From: Shimazuella kribbensis DSM 45090
Lineage (GTDB): Bacteria; Bacillota; Bacilli; Thermoactinomycetales; Thermoactinomycetaceae
NCBI RefSeq assembly: GCF_000428065.1
Contig: NZ_ATZF01000014.1
Span: forward strand, 1 to 64,000
DNA: 64,000 nt
Direction: 5' to 3'
Positions 53,015 through 62,396 of the stretch are shown here, piece after piece. Within the stretch, counting starts at the first letter, position 1. Each line of letters starts with the position of its first letter. Below the pieces are notes generated by a model that was not told where the DNA came from, ran no database searches, and worked only from the letters and a program-made list of their open reading frames with translations. The position numbers were made by a program, and so were the translations under genes.

Positions 53015-53731
53015 TTAAACTACCCTATCTTTGTGCATTTGATGTAGCATAGATGTTACCAATTCACATGAACGAATAGCAGCTAATTCCGTAAATTTCA
53101 CAAAATCCACAGGTGCTTCCTGATCAGCCCGATCCGACATGGAACGAATCACCACATAGGGAATATTTGTAAAATAACACACATGAGCTACAGCTGCACC
53201 TTCCATTTCTACACAATCTCCAGCTAACTCTTGGTGTAAAAATTCTACTAAGGAAGCATCAGAAATAAATTGATCTCCTGAAAGCACTTTCCCAGTCCGA
53301 ATGGTCACAGATTCAGTCCATTTTAATTCCGATGCTGATTTTAAAGCAATTTGAACAAGTTTGGAGTCTGCTGGATATTCAGATATTTGCTGGAAGGGCA
53401 CTGTTCCTCGTGGAAATCCAAGAGTACTAGCATCAATATCATGTTCTTGGCAGACTGTAGATACGATCATGTCTCCAATGTTTAACTCTGGATGAAGCGC
53501 TCCTGCAACACCAATAAATATAATAGATGTCACGTTGTACTCTTTAATCATCGTATGCGCAGAAAGAGCAGCATTCACTTTCCCTACTCCTGATTTTGTT
53601 ACTGCTACTGTCATATTTGCCAGTATCCCAGTTATAAACTGATTTCCATAAATATTTTTTGATTTTGTATCTTCCATGTTACGCAATAACTGTTCAATCT
53701 CAACATCCATTGCTCCAATTATTCCAATCAT
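53015..53731 (-). CDS. mtnN: 5'-methylthioadenosine/S-adenosylhomocysteine nucleosidase
   Basis: A 238-residue phosphorylase-fold enzyme that splits adenine from MTA and SAH, feeding methionine salvage. N-terminal MIGIIGAMDVEIEQL, FIGVAGALHPELNIGD, and the catalytic residues in VEMEGAAVAHVC (Glu) and SMSDRAD (Asp). The ATG overlaps the ccpA stop (ATGA), so it is co-translated with ccpA. Confidence 0.95.
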   Translation of the reverse strand: MIGIIGAMDVEIEQLLRNMEDTKSKNIYGNQFITGILANMTVAVTKSGVGKVNAALSAHTMIKEYNVTSIIFIGVAGALHPELNIGDMIVSTVCQEHDIDASTLGFPRGTVPFQQISEYPADSKLVQIALKSASELKWTESVTIRTGKVLSGDQFISDASLVEFLHQELAGDCVEMEGAAVAHVCYFTNIPYVVIRSMSDRADQEAPVDFVKFTELAAIRSCELVTSMLHQMHKDRVV

Positions 53732-54765
53732 GATGACGCTTCCTCCAAAGGTATACGAGTAGAGTTACGCAATTTGATGGAATGAGGTAGATTTACTTGT
53801 CCAGTTTGTACTTCTTCTCCATGCATATATTTGGTAAGTAGTCGCATTGCTACAGCTCCCAAATCATACATAGGTACATCAATTGTGCTCAAAAGTGGAC
53901 GCACTTGAGAAGCAATCGGAATATTGTTATATCCCATCACTTCAATATCCTCAGGAACTTTCTTATCCTTATCTAATACTGCATGTATTGCACCCACAGC
54001 CATTTCATCACTTAAAACAACTACCGATTGAGGGAGTTCAGTTAATCCTAGAAGCGTTCTCATAGCTTGATACCCAGAATCATAACGATAATCTCCAATC
54101 CGAATCAAACGCTCATCGAATTCGATCTTATTCTCTTCTAACGCTTGTCGATAACCTAAATAACGAGGATAACCTTTCACCAAATCGGTAAGTGGCCCAC
54201 CAATCAACGCAATTCTTTTATGCCCTTTTTCAATAAAATGAGTAGTAGCATCATAGGCAGCCTTTTGTTGATCAATACCTACAGCAGGTAATGAATTGTC
54301 TTCTACTTTTGTCGCAACCAAAACGACTGGTACATTGGTATGATCATAAATGCGGCGATGTTCTTCTCTTACATTCCCACCTAAAAAGAGTAAACCATCT
54401 ACCTGTTTTTCTAATAACGTTTCGATAAGTTGTGTTTCTCTTTCTTGCTGTAGATCAGAATTACACAAAATAATATTATAACGATACATTGTGGCAATAT
54501 CTTCAATTCCACGAGTTACCTCGGAGTAAAATGCATTTGAAATATCCGGAATTACTACACCTACTGTTTTCGTTTTTTTGCTTGCTAGACCTCGAGCTAC
54601 TGCATTAGGACGATATCCCAATTGCTCGATCACACTGAGAACTTTTTTACGCGTGGCTGGTTTTACATTGGAATTCCCGTTTACAACTCGAGAAACGGTG
54701 GCCATGGAAACCCCAGCAACTCGGGCTACATCGTAAATTGTAATTGTTTCTTTCTTTTTATCCAT
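53728..54765 (-). CDS. ccpA: Catabolite control protein A
   Basis: A 345-residue LacI-family regulator, master of carbon catabolite control. HTH TIYDVARVAGVSMATVSRVV, hinge-helix PNAVARGLASKKT, and the co-repressor domain with GIEDIATMYRYNIILCNSD as in CcpA. It binds cre sites together with HPr-Ser46-P. Local order (acsA, ccpA, aroA) matches B. subtilis. The paralogue RbsR/CcpB is less likely given the synteny. Confidence 0.93.
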   Translation of the reverse strand: MDKKKETITIYDVARVAGVSMATVSRVVNGNSNVKPATRKKVLSVIEQLGYRPNAVARGLASKKTKTVGVVIPDISNAFYSEVTRGIEDIATMYRYNIILCNSDLQQERETQLIETLLEKQVDGLLFLGGNVREEHRRIYDHTNVPVVLVATKVEDNSLPAVGIDQQKAAYDATTHFIEKGHKRIALIGGPLTDLVKGYPRYLGYRQALEENKIEFDERLIRIGDYRYDSGYQAMRTLLGLTELPQSVVVLSDEMAVGAIHAVLDKDKKVPEDIEVMGYNNIPIASQVRPLLSTIDVPMYDLGAVAMRLLTKYMHGEEVQTGQVNLPHSIKLRNSTRIPLEEASS

Positions 54766-54819
54766 TTGGCTAACCTCTTTACTGTAGAAGTATCATTTGT
54801 AGTATAACAAATTAGGAAA

Positions 54820-54908
54820 AAAAAAGACCTGACACTCTGATATTTAAGAAGATATTCGCAAAGGAAAAAATCTCCAATATCTTAAAACCAGCTTGTCGGT
54901 CTTTTCTC
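54820..54908 (-). terminator. Long hairpin between ccpA and the SseB-like gene
   Basis: Outer stem AAAGACC-TGACA/TGTC-GGTCTTT and inner AAGATATT/AATATCTT. Read on the minus strand it follows the stop of the SseB-like gene and ends in a T-run. Confidence 0.65.
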
Positions 54909-54909
54909 T

Positions 54910-56970
54910 TTATTTTTGAGCCATTAATTGCAAGACGTATGGTAAGGTGTCTCCCATGATACTAGTCCAAGCATTCGGAGAACCTCGATTGATCCAGATT
55001 AAGCATTGGGTAGGCGCCAATGCACGGAATAATTTTTTAGTAGATATCAATCTAGGTACCATTTGAGGCAAGCTTTTATTCCGATTGTGAGCTTCGTCAA
55101 TCAATCTTTGTGCGTATTCTTCAGAGGTAAAGAAATCTGCGATTTGATTTTCATCTTGACTAGCTAATATCACCATTTTCCCTTCTATATCGACAATAAC
55201 CCAAATTCTTCGCAAATCTGCGAGGGCTCGGCATACTTCCCAACCATTGGCCATACCTTGCCCTTCGTTTGTTGCAGCCTCTAGTACACGCAGACCATAT
55301 GCTACATCTTCTGGAACATTGGATGGTAAAGACGTCTTTTGAGGAGAATGTAATGGTTCTTGTTCCGTTTGTTTCTCCACTTTTGGTTGGTGATTTTGAT
55401 TTTGCACATGGTTTGAATCTGGTTCTAATGATGAGATTGGTTTTTCAATTGGTCTTTCAATCGGTTTTTCAATCGGTTTTTCTACTGTTTTCTCTGGTAT
55501 TGGGTTTGTTTTATGCTCTACAACGGCTTCGGATGAATGATGCTCTTCTCGTTCCTTCGTCTCATTTGATTGAAAAAAGAGACTGGTATGCGGAACTGGC
55601 TCAGAAAATCCATCATCATCGTCATCCCAAGGATTATCAAATGCTGAATAAGTTGTTTGCGGCACAGATGATTCTTTTTTCAGCGTAGGTACTTTTTGTT
55701 CTACATTTTCCTGTTGTACAGGGTTACTCTCTTGAATAACAGAAGGAGGGATTTGATCCTCTTGCACAGGAGGGATGATTTCCTCTTCTTCTTGTTGTTT
55801 GGGCTCGATGATCTCTTGCTGAGTCTCTTTTTTCTCTGGAATGATTATATCTGCTTCTATTTTTGTTTCTATTTGCTCTGAAGGAGCGATTATTTCCTCT
55901 TTTTCTTGTATTGGTTCGATGATCTCTTGTTGATGCTCTTCTTTTTCTGGAATTGTTATATTTTCTTCCACTTTTGTTTCTATTTGCTCTGCTGGTAAAG
56001 TAGTGGCAGAAATGGTTTCCTTATGATTTACTTGTTCTTCTTTCATCACAGAAGAAACAGGTGTATATGTATCAGAAATTTTCCTATCATTACCCAATGT
56101 CAGCGGTTCTTGCTCCCCAAAAGCAGACTCCCAATCTCCGATTTCCTCGGTTGACTGATCTTCTTTTTGTTCCTCTTCTACTGGTATCTCCAATGGAATC
56201 GTAACCGCTTTTTCTTGAACCATATCAGAAGAAGCAGAAGTCGAAAGATCAACATCGGATACTTCTGGAATAAACGAAAAAGAATTTGTGGTTTGTTCCA
56301 CATATCCTGTCTGGGCACCATTTCGAATTTGATCTACTTGGGTAGGATTGAGTAGAAATGCTTCTGGCAAGCCATAATTGACATACAATGTTTTCGAACT
56401 TAGTTTCTCTAAATAACGGAAAATATCGCTCCAACTTACTGGTGTAGCTTCTCCTCCGCTTTTTTCTGCGCTTTTACTTGCTTCTTCTTTACCAGTATAA
56501 ATGACAATCGTTGAAAAACCAGGTTGATAGGACCCTTTTAGTACGGAAGATCCGTTTCGAATAACCCAGACAGTAGATTGCTTAGAAAACATCTGGATAC
56601 AATAATATCGAATCCATTCCAAAAGCTGATGTCTTACAACAAAGAAACGAGAATCAAGTCCTGGGTTAAACATCAATCCTTCCGCATTGGAACGATAAGC
56701 TTTCAACAAAAAAGGCAAAGTAGGTTCATCTGTCATCTCTAAAAACTCAGGTTGTCTGACATGAACCATTTTTGCTGCACCTTCATCTGTAAAAGCAACT
56801 ACGTATTTTGACCCAGGTCGGTTACTTCTCGCTAATAATGGCTTTTTTCCCATCGATGACTTTTGATACAAAACCGTTATTTTCATCACGTCTTGAGCAA
56901 AATATTGAAATAACTCCTCCGGTTTTACCTGATAGCGATTCGCCTTTTCCAGGTATTCTCTCGCACTCAC
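54910..56970 (-). CDS. SseB-like protein with long Glu/Gln/Pro-rich linker
   Basis: A 686-residue protein. The N-terminal 240 residues include an SseB-like segment (YVVAFTDEGAAKMVHVRQPE, LYVNYGLPEAFLLNPTQVDQI). The middle, about 240-550, is disordered, with repeats such as EQIETKVEENITIPEKEEHQ and EKPIEKPIERPIEKPI. The C-terminal 120 residues form a second globular part (VAYGLRVLEAATNEGQG ... LRRIWVIVDIEGKMVILA). I start at GTG 56970, with TGGGAGAAG upstream; the longer reading from 57075 begins inside a terminator stem. The role is unknown; SseB-type proteins are linked to secretion in other bacteria. Confidence 0.75.
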   Translation of the reverse strand: MSAREYLEKANRYQVKPEELFQYFAQDVMKITVLYQKSSMGKKPLLARSNRPGSKYVVAFTDEGAAKMVHVRQPEFLEMTDEPTLPFLLKAYRSNAEGLMFNPGLDSRFFVVRHQLLEWIRYYCIQMFSKQSTVWVIRNGSSVLKGSYQPGFSTIVIYTGKEEASKSAEKSGGEATPVSWSDIFRYLEKLSSKTLYVNYGLPEAFLLNPTQVDQIRNGAQTGYVEQTTNSFSFIPEVSDVDLSTSASSDMVQEKAVTIPLEIPVEEEQKEDQSTEEIGDWESAFGEQEPLTLGNDRKISDTYTPVSSVMKEEQVNHKETISATTLPAEQIETKVEENITIPEKEEHQQEIIEPIQEKEEIIAPSEQIETKIEADIIIPEKKETQQEIIEPKQQEEEEIIPPVQEDQIPPSVIQESNPVQQENVEQKVPTLKKESSVPQTTYSAFDNPWDDDDDGFSEPVPHTSLFFQSNETKEREEHHSSEAVVEHKTNPIPEKTVEKPIEKPIERPIEKPISSLEPDSNHVQNQNHQPKVEKQTEQEPLHSPQKTSLPSNVPEDVAYGLRVLEAATNEGQGMANGWEVCRALADLRRIWVIVDIEGKMVILASQDENQIADFFTSEEYAQRLIDEAHNRNKSLPQMVPRLISTKKLFRALAPTQCLIWINRGSPNAWTSIMGDTLPYVLQLMAQK

Positions 56971-57056
56971 GAACAATCTTCTCCCATCTATCTTTCCTGT
57001 AGTAGTAGGTTTATCATACCAAAAGGTTGCTAGAAAGCGAACCAAAGAATGCAAAC

Positions 57057-57088
57057 AAAACTTCGCAAATAACATGCGAAGTTTGATA
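57057..57088 (-). terminator. Hairpin upstream of the SseB-like gene
   Basis: AAACTTCGCA/TGCGAAGTTT stem with TTGTTTG on the minus strand. It lies between cassette G and the SseB-like gene and separates the two. Confidence 0.65.
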
Positions 57089-57197
57089 GGAACTGTTTTT
57101 TACCTGTTTCCACTCATTTTTAGTATAAATATTCAAATATAACGATATATAAAATCACTTTTATTTCCTTTAGGAAATAAAAACTCCATATGCAGGT

Positions 57198-57249
57198 GGG
57201 ACGCGCTCGTGGTGCATGAGCTCGTCCCGCTGACAGCATAAGCTGTCAG
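57198..57249 (-). terminator. Terminator hairpins of cassette G
   Basis: Two GC-rich hairpins: CTGACAGC/GCTGTCAG (57230-57249, overlapping the stop codon) and GGGACGAGCTC/GAGCGCGTCCC (57198-57228, one mismatch). No U-run, as in the other cassettes. Confidence 0.7.
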
Positions 57250-57545
57250 TTGGTGTAGAAGCCATCCTCGAAGGTGACAGGTCCGTTGTGTACGGTTACC
57301 TTCTCGATCACGATGGCGCTGATACCAGGTACCTCGATCGGACCGGGCACCCGGATCTCACGCTGGGGAGCGGAGCTCGACGGGATCAGCGGCACCGAAG
57401 AGGCGTCGATTTCCTTGCTGGAGGCTCCGTCCGTGGTCAGCTTGTGACCAGTGACACGGCTCACTCGGGCAGGGGTCTCCGGAACTGTGATCCAGATGCG
57501 ATCCTTACCGGTCTTCGCGGGCTTACGACGCTCGATCATTGCCAT
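57246..57545 (-). CDS. Hypothetical protein (cassette G)
   Basis: A 99-residue protein (MAMIERRKPAKTGKDRIWIT ... VTFEDGFYTN). Basic N-terminus, Pro/Ser-rich middle (PLIPSSSAPQREIRVPGPIE) and beta-like C-terminus. Third positions are GC-biased on this strand, which decides the frame. AGGGAG lies 6 nt before the start at 57545; an in-frame ATG at 57584 has no site. Only cassette on the minus strand. Family unknown. Confidence 0.65.
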   Translation of the reverse strand: MAMIERRKPAKTGKDRIWITVPETPARVSRVTGHKLTTDGASSKEIDASSVPLIPSSSAPQREIRVPGPIEVPGISAIVIEKVTVHNGPVTFEDGFYTN

Positions 57546-57587
57546 GATTTCTCCCTGAGGGTTGATCTTCCTTATGATTTTCATCTT

Positions 57588-57593
57588 ACCATA
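57588..57593 (-). promoter_or_regulatory. Possible -10 element of cassette G
   Basis: TATGGT on the minus strand, 42 nt before the start codon, comparable in distance to the other cassettes. A weaker match than the others. Confidence 0.35.
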
Positions 57594-57658
57594 CTAATTT
57601 CTTATTGTCTTTTAATAAATATCCTACTATTCTGTTCCTTGTTTTCAAGCAAAAAAAT

Positions 57659-57686
57659 AACCCAAACCATGTGAAATGGTTTGGGT
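57659..57686 (-). terminator. Terminator of aroA
   Basis: ACCCAAACCAT/ATGGTTTGGGT with TTATTTTTTT on the minus strand. Confidence 0.85.
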
Positions 57687-57711
57687 CCCTTAGTCTTATC
57701 TTACTATGCTC

Positions 57712-58803
57712 TTATTTTGATTCCACTAAAGCTGGAAGCAGCTTCGAAGCATGCAAATCTGCCATGAACTGATCAAATGTTGGGATATCGATCTGTTGTT
57801 GCGCATCAGATAATGCTACGGCTGGATTTGGATGTACTTCTACCATGACTGCATCTGCACCTGCTGCTAAGGCTGCTTTTGCAAGTGGCACAAGGATATC
57901 ACGTCGTCCAGCTGAGTGGGTGACATCCACTACTACTGGAAGGTGAGATTCATTTTTCAACAGTGGTACCGCAGAAATATCCAAAGTGTTACGAGTCCAT
58001 TTTTCGTACGTACGGATACCGCGTTCACATAGAATTACATTTTTGTTTCCACGATGAACGATATATTCTGCTGCATGCAAAAATTCTTCCATCGTAGCAG
58101 ACAAGCCGCGTTTGAGCAATACTGGTGTGTTCACACTTCCTGCTGCTTTTAGGAGCTCGAAGTTTTGCATATTTCTTGCGCCTATCTGGATGACATCTAC
58201 ATATTTGGTAGCGAGTTCAATATCGCCTGGGTTTACAATCTCACTGATGACTTGAAGATCATACTCATCTGCAACGCGACGAAGGATTTCTAGACCTTCT
58301 ACGCCAAGTCCTTGGAAATCATAAGGGGAAGTACGCGGCTTAAACGCTCCTCCACGCATCAATGTTACGCCATTTTTCTTCAATGCTTTTGCTACTTCAC
58401 GCACTTGTTCTTCTGACTCTACGGAACAAGGGCCTGCCACAATAGTTGGTTTTCCGTTTCCAACTTGTGTGGAACCTAGAGTAACAACCGTATCTTCCGC
58501 TTGCTTTTTCCGGCTGACCAAAAGATGTTTTTTGGAATCATCTTTTTGTAATTGCAAGGATGCTTTAAAGATTTGTTTGAATAGGTGGCGAACCGCTTCG
58601 TTTTCAAATGGGCCTTCATTATGTTCAACCAAGCGATCGAGCATTTCCTTCTCCCGCTCAGGATCAAACTTTGTTACACCTTGTTTCTTCTTTATGTCAG
58701 CAATTTCTTGCACAATACTTGCTCTTTTGCTCAATAAGGTAAGTAGCTCTAAATTGATTGAATCTAGCTCATCACGCAACTGTTTTACATTTGCATCACT
58801 CAA
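57712..58803 (-). CDS. aroA: Bifunctional chorismate mutase / DAHP synthase
   Basis: A 363-residue fusion like B. subtilis AroA (AroG). N-terminal AroQ chorismate mutase (residues 1-90, [34 protein letters not shown]). C-terminal DAHP synthase (105-355), with [44 protein letters not shown] and [13 protein letters not shown]. It condenses PEP and erythrose-4-phosphate, the first shikimate step; the mutase domain provides feedback inhibition by chorismate or prephenate. Lies upstream of ccpA as in Bacillus. Confidence 0.96.
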   Translation of the reverse strand: MSDANVKQLRDELDSINLELLTLLSKRASIVQEIADIKKKQGVTKFDPEREKEMLDRLVEHNEGPFENEAVRHLFKQIFKASLQLQKDDSKKHLLVSRKKQAEDTVVTLGSTQVGNGKPTIVAGPCSVESEEQVREVAKALKKNGVTLMRGGAFKPRTSPYDFQGLGVEGLEILRRVADEYDLQVISEIVNPGDIELATKYVDVIQIGARNMQNFELLKAAGSVNTPVLLKRGLSATMEEFLHAAEYIVHRGNKNVILCERGIRTYEKWTRNTLDISAVPLLKNESHLPVVVDVTHSAGRRDILVPLAKAALAAGADAVMVEVHPNPAVALSDAQQQIDIPTFDQFMADLHASKLLPALVESK

Positions 58804-58883
58804 ACTTACTCGCTCCCCTCAACTCTACTAAAATATCCATTCATTTTAACTGATATATTGTTATCTGTCATCTACTATCCATA

Positions 58884-58917
58884 AAAAAAGACAACTAAAA
58901 AAGTTGCCTTTTTTTGA
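58884..58917 (-). terminator. Terminator downstream of ytxG-ytxH
   Basis: AAAGACAACT/AGTTGCCTTT stem with T- and A-runs on the two sides. The 58920-59075 stretch holds no gene. Confidence 0.65.
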
Positions 58918-59079
58918 TAGAAAGAAAATATTACGTTATTTCTACATAAGTAAAACAATCTCTACTTCTGATATGCCTTGACATCGGAGTTTTCGACCAC
59001 AGACTGTGGTAGTACTTTCACAATCTACATAAGTATGATTAAAATCTCTAACTTTGGATTTTTGCCTTTGATATGTTCT

Positions 59080-59421
59080 TTATTTTAATGTATATATTTC
59101 ATTTTCTTCTTCTAATTCATCATTTATTTTAAATTCGGTGACCCCTTCTTCTACATTTTCTTTTATGGAGGTCAGTTTATTTTGAACTTTATCTTTCACT
59201 TCTGCCATTTTACCGATCATATCTGTACTTTGTGTTTTTACATCTAATACGATTTTCTGACCTTTATCACGCACATAATCAATTTTCCGATTGATATCAT
59301 TTCTGACTTCTTTTCCTGCTTTAGGCGCTGTCAAATATGCAATGGCTGCACCTACTGCTACTCCGACTGCTGCACCAATCATAAAGTCTTTTACGTTCAT
59401 TTGAGTATCATTTTTAGCCAT
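59080..59421 (-). CDS. ytxH: YtxH-family general stress protein
   Basis: A 113-residue protein. An N-terminal Gly/Ala-rich membrane segment (DFMIGAAVGVAVGAAIAYLT) ends in the family motif APKAGKEVRNDI, followed by a long charged helix. YtxH proteins are general-stress proteins of unknown mechanism. The start at MAKND has GGAG upstream. It overlaps ytxG by 8 bp; ytxJ, next in B. subtilis, is absent. Confidence 0.9.
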   Translation of the reverse strand: MAKNDTQMNVKDFMIGAAVGVAVGAAIAYLTAPKAGKEVRNDINRKIDYVRDKGQKIVLDVKTQSTDMIGKMAEVKDKVQNKLTSIKENVEEGVTEFKINDELEEENEIYTLK

Positions 59422-59821
59422 CTTGCATTCTCCTCTTTTCATTATTTTGTCGCCACTCTTGGACGAGGTTCATGGCAGCACCTACAATAGCAAGAATGCC
59501 TCCTAATTTTTCCTTGTTTTCAGCAGCTGCTTTCGAAACAAAGGCAGAAACTTCATTCATTTGCTTGCCTATTTGATCAATTGCTTTAAACAACGTTTGC
59601 ATATTGTCGGTCTTTTCTTTCACATTTGTGACAACAGCTCGTGTTTCGGATATAAGGCCATTTGTGTTGTTCAGCAGTTCGTGTGTATCTTTTTCTAAAA
59701 TTGATGCGGTCTGATTGACTTGTCCTAGTGTCTTTTTCAGCTGTCGTAAGGTACTGATAAGATATATGACCAAGATAACAACAGCCACTGCAATTACTCC
59801 TACACTTACTTCGATAATCAC
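59414..59821 (-). CDS. ytxG: DUF948 protein YtxG
   Basis: A 135-residue DUF948 protein. One N-terminal membrane helix (VSVGVIAVAVVILVIYLI) and a coiled-coil region with TASILEKDTHELLNNTNGLI. GTG start with AAAGGAG 9 nt upstream; the longer reading to 59857 has none. In B. subtilis ytxGHJ is a stress operon next to ccpA/aroA, which this mirrors. Confidence 0.88.
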   Translation of the reverse strand: MIIEVSVGVIAVAVVILVIYLISTLRQLKKTLGQVNQTASILEKDTHELLNNTNGLISETRAVVTNVKEKTDNMQTLFKAIDQIGKQMNEVSAFVSKAAAENKEKLGGILAIVGAAMNLVQEWRQNNEKRRMQDG

Positions 59822-59941
59822 TGCATACTCTCCTTTATATCTTTTGCAATACTGCATAAATTTGGATTACTTTTCATTTCTAGTCTCACACATTTATAAT
59901 GGAAAGTGAGCACAATATATTAACATGAGGTGACAAATTCA

Positions 59942-61021
59942 ATGGAACATAAGATCGTTGTAATGAAAGGTGACCAAACAGGTCAAGAACTGTTAGATGA
60001 AGCGCTTCGCGTCTTAGATCCAAGTGTAATTCAATTTGATCTTCAATTTGAAACTTACGATCTTAGTTTGGAAAATAGACGTGCTACCAAAAACCAAGTG
60101 GTACATGATGCAGCTAAAGCGATGAAACGAGCTGGCTTTGGAATTAAAGCTGCAACCATAACTCCTGAAGAAAAAGGCGACATCGGAAGTCCTAATGCTA
60201 TCCTTCGCAAAGAGATCGATGGCAAAGTCATCATTCGAACAGGGCGACGAATTCCAGGCGTACGTCCAATTGGTGGTACATTCGCACCTATCTCTGTTAT
60301 CCGTATGGCAGTCGGTGACGCATATGGAGCCAAAGAATGGAGAGAAGGCGAAGGGGTAGATGAAGTAGCCTATCGCACGGAAACAATCGATCGCAAAACC
60401 TGCCGTGCCGTAGCGGAGTATGCCTTTCGCCATGCTAAAAAGATGAAAGCCAAAGTATTTGGAGGACCAAAATATACCGTTAGTCCTATCTACGAAGGAA
60501 TGCTAAAAGAAGAAATGGATGCTGCAAGCCTTCGTTACCCAGAGGTTCGTTATGAACCACAACTAATTGACGCTACCTATGCTTTGTTACTCAATCAAGC
60601 AGGGGACGCATTAGTTATTCCTGCATTAAACCGAGATGGAGATTGTCTGAGTGATATGGTTTTGCAGTTGTTTGGCTCCATCGCAGGTGCAGAATCCATT
60701 CTCCTTAGTTTTGATGATCAATTCCAACCACAAACAATTATGGCTGAAGCTCCACACGGAACGGCGCCTTCCTTATTCGGAAAAAACATTGCCAATCCGA
60801 TGGCTATGATATTGGCAGGTGCTTCCCTACTCACTTATATAAACGATCCAAAGGCAACTGCTGCTTCACGTGCGATTTATGAAGCTACCATTGAGACTGT
60901 TCATGAAGGAGTAAGAACTGCCGATTTGTCTGGTAGTGCAACAACTAGCGAATTCACTAATGAAATCATTTCAAAGATACAAACTAAGTTGGAAGTATGG
61001 AATACATTGCAAGGATTTTAA
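59942..61021 (+). CDS. Isocitrate/isopropylmalate dehydrogenase family protein
   Basis: A 359-residue beta-decarboxylating dehydrogenase. Seen: VVMKGDQTGQELLDEALRVL (normally GDGIGPE), NAILRKEIDGKVIIRTGRRI (substrate loop), NRDGDCLSDM (metal Asp) and APHGTAPSLFGKNIANP (NAD(P) binding). Differences at the GDGIGPE and Tyr-Asp-Asn motifs mean the substrate is uncertain; it is neither a canonical Icd nor LeuB. Start at MEHK, with GAGGTG 9 nt upstream. Monocistronic. Confidence 0.8.
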   Translation: MEHKIVVMKGDQTGQELLDEALRVLDPSVIQFDLQFETYDLSLENRRATKNQVVHDAAKAMKRAGFGIKAATITPEEKGDIGSPNAILRKEIDGKVIIRTGRRIPGVRPIGGTFAPISVIRMAVGDAYGAKEWREGEGVDEVAYRTETIDRKTCRAVAEYAFRHAKKMKAKVFGGPKYTVSPIYEGMLKEEMDAASLRYPEVRYEPQLIDATYALLLNQAGDALVIPALNRDGDCLSDMVLQLFGSIAGAESILLSFDDQFQPQTIMAEAPHGTAPSLFGKNIANPMAMILAGASLLTYINDPKATAASRAIYEATIETVHEGVRTADLSGSATTSEFTNEIISKIQTKLEVWNTLQGF

Positions 61022-61024
61022 ACA

Positions 61025-61056
61025 AAAGCGACGGGTGTAAATATCCGTCGCTTTCT
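61025..61056 (+). terminator. Terminator of the dehydrogenase gene
   Basis: AAAGCGACGG/CCGTCGCTTT with a 10-nt loop and TTC. Confidence 0.8.
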
Positions 61057-61193
61057 TCTATTGCTGTTTGCAAGAAAAGATCGAAATTTGTATGTAATCT
61101 AATTATATACTAACTCATAGAAAAAAACAGCCCTTATGAAAAAGAACTGTTTTATTTATCCTAATTTAGCAAAAAAAGAAAACATAAATTTTG

Positions 61194-61367
61194 CTGAGGT
61201 GCAAAGCGAGACTTGGAGCATCGCGTCATAGCGAGACTTGTGCCCTTGTCTGAGGTGCAAAGCGAGACTTGAAGCATCGCGACATAGCGAGACTTGTGCC
61301 CTTGTCTGAGGTGCAAAGCGAGACTTGAAGCATCGCGACATAGCGAGACTTGTGCCCTTGTCTGAGA
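61194..61367. repeat. 56-bp tandem repeat array, three copies
   Basis: Units start at 61194, 61250 and 61306, then a 6-bp partial unit. Copies 2 and 3 are identical and copy 1 differs at two bases. Core GCGAGACTTG occurs twice in each unit. Same family as the array at 1-95 in inverse orientation. A 74-codon reading spans it but has only repeat content. Confidence 0.9.
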
Positions 61368-61426
61368 TACCTACATGCAAAAAACCCTCTGTCTGATCCT
61401 CAAAGGCCTGCTAATCAGTAAGTTTT

Positions 61427-61711
61427 CTACTTTTTTCTTCCGTTATTAATATTCTTTTTGCCCTCTAATATATCTCTTCCTAACTGCGGATTAGAGCGAA
61501 TTGTTTCTGCGAATTGTGTCACTTCCTCTTTATCCACGTCTGCTTGTGTCACTTTCATCAAATACTCAATAACTAAAGGCATACCACCTCTGTCAAAAGC
61601 TCTTTTTGCTCCAGCCAATATCTGACCTAATTGTTGTTCATTTAATACCCTCTGACCCATAACCGCATTAATCATATTGGTTAACTGCTTTAAATCTGGT
61701 TCATTACTCAT
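61427..61711 (-). CDS. Hypothetical helical protein, 94 aa
   Basis: Soluble helical protein (LKQLTNMINAVMGQRVLNEQ ... KKNINNGRKK) with a basic C-terminus. GGAGGTG lies about 7 nt before the ATG. Reads towards the repeat array. Family not recognised; its position before a run of sporulation genes may be coincidence. Confidence 0.6.
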   Translation of the reverse strand: MSNEPDLKQLTNMINAVMGQRVLNEQQLGQILAGAKRAFDRGGMPLVIEYLMKVTQADVDKEEVTQFAETIRSNPQLGRDILEGKKNINNGRKK

Positions 61712-62043
61712 GCTTACACCTCCATCTAATCTCCTTGGCTATCCTATGCCCATATGGAAAAATTGGGTACGATTTTTTTGCCTAATTCTATAGAAAGTGG
61801 GTACGAGTTCAATCCGTTAGTGAAAAACCGAATAAAATGAGAAAAATAGCAAAAAAACGCGATCAAATCACTTTACTTTATAGCCTAACATCTTCGAGAT
61901 AGCACAATAGATGTAGTCACAAACCTAAATTTGCAATACAGGGCTAACACCTGTACAAAGCGAGAACATACGGCATAAGGTAAATCAGCTACCGAAACAC
62001 TTCGGTGCGAAAATTTGAAAGCTTGACCAGGGAGGTTTCCACT
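61712..62043. other. Intergenic region before the tiny-TM array
   Basis: 330 bp without a gene. It should hold the promoter(s) for the small membrane proteins and for the minus-strand 94-aa gene. No clear hairpin. Confidence 0.4.
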
Positions 62044-62163
62044 ATGAGCGGTTCTTGCGGTGGAGGATTCGGATTCGGATGGCACCGCCTTCTTATTTTT
62101 ATCTTAGTAATTGCTACCATCTTTGTCTTTGCTGGTGGTTTCGGCTTCGGAAAATGTTGCTAG
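62044..62163 (+). CDS. Tiny-TM (YjcZ-like) sporulation protein 1
   Basis: A 39-residue protein: Gly-rich head (SGSCGGGFGFGWHR), one membrane helix (LLIFILVIATIFVFAGG), Cys-Cys end. YjcZ/tiny-TM proteins are spore-associated in Bacillus. GGAGG precedes the start at a distance of 8 nt. First of four tandem copies. Confidence 0.8.
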   Translation: MSGSCGGGFGFGWHRLLIFILVIATIFVFAGGFGFGKCC

Positions 62164-62235
62164 TAAAACAAAGATAAATTCGGTTTATTCTTACACTAAA
62201 AATCGAAATGATCTTCTTTGAAAGGAGGTGTCAAA

Positions 62236-62361
62236 ATGAGCGGTTTCTCAGGTGGTGGTTTCTTCGGTTGGCACCGTTTGCTGATCTTCTTACTTGTTAT
62301 TGCTACCATTTTTGTCTTTGCTGGTGGCTTTGGATTTGGCGGCGGCGGCGGCTGTTGCTAA
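62236..62361 (+). CDS. Tiny-TM (YjcZ-like) sporulation protein 2
   Basis: A 41-residue paralogue with FFGWHRLLIFLLVIATIFVF and a Gly5-Cys-Cys end. AAGGAGGTG lies 6 nt before the ATG. Confidence 0.8.
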   Translation: MSGFSGGGFFGWHRLLIFLLVIATIFVFAGGFGFGGGGGCC

Positions 62362-62396
62362 TAAATTGTAGATTCGATGATTAAGGAGGTGTCAAA

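Noticed and set aside
57288-57674. Plus-strand reading across cassette G
   Set aside because: Third-position GC bias, ribosome site and terminator orientation support the minus-strand gene.
61194-61367. CRISPR-like array
   Set aside because: The 56-bp units are contiguous, with no unique spacers between direct repeats, and no cas genes are near.
61156-61380. 74-codon reading through the 56-bp repeats
   Set aside because: Consists of repeat translation only. The unit length of 56 is not a multiple of three, so it switches frame between copies.
61885-62085. Minus-strand 66-codon reading
   Set aside because: Overlaps the first tiny-TM gene on the other strand and lacks a ribosome site.
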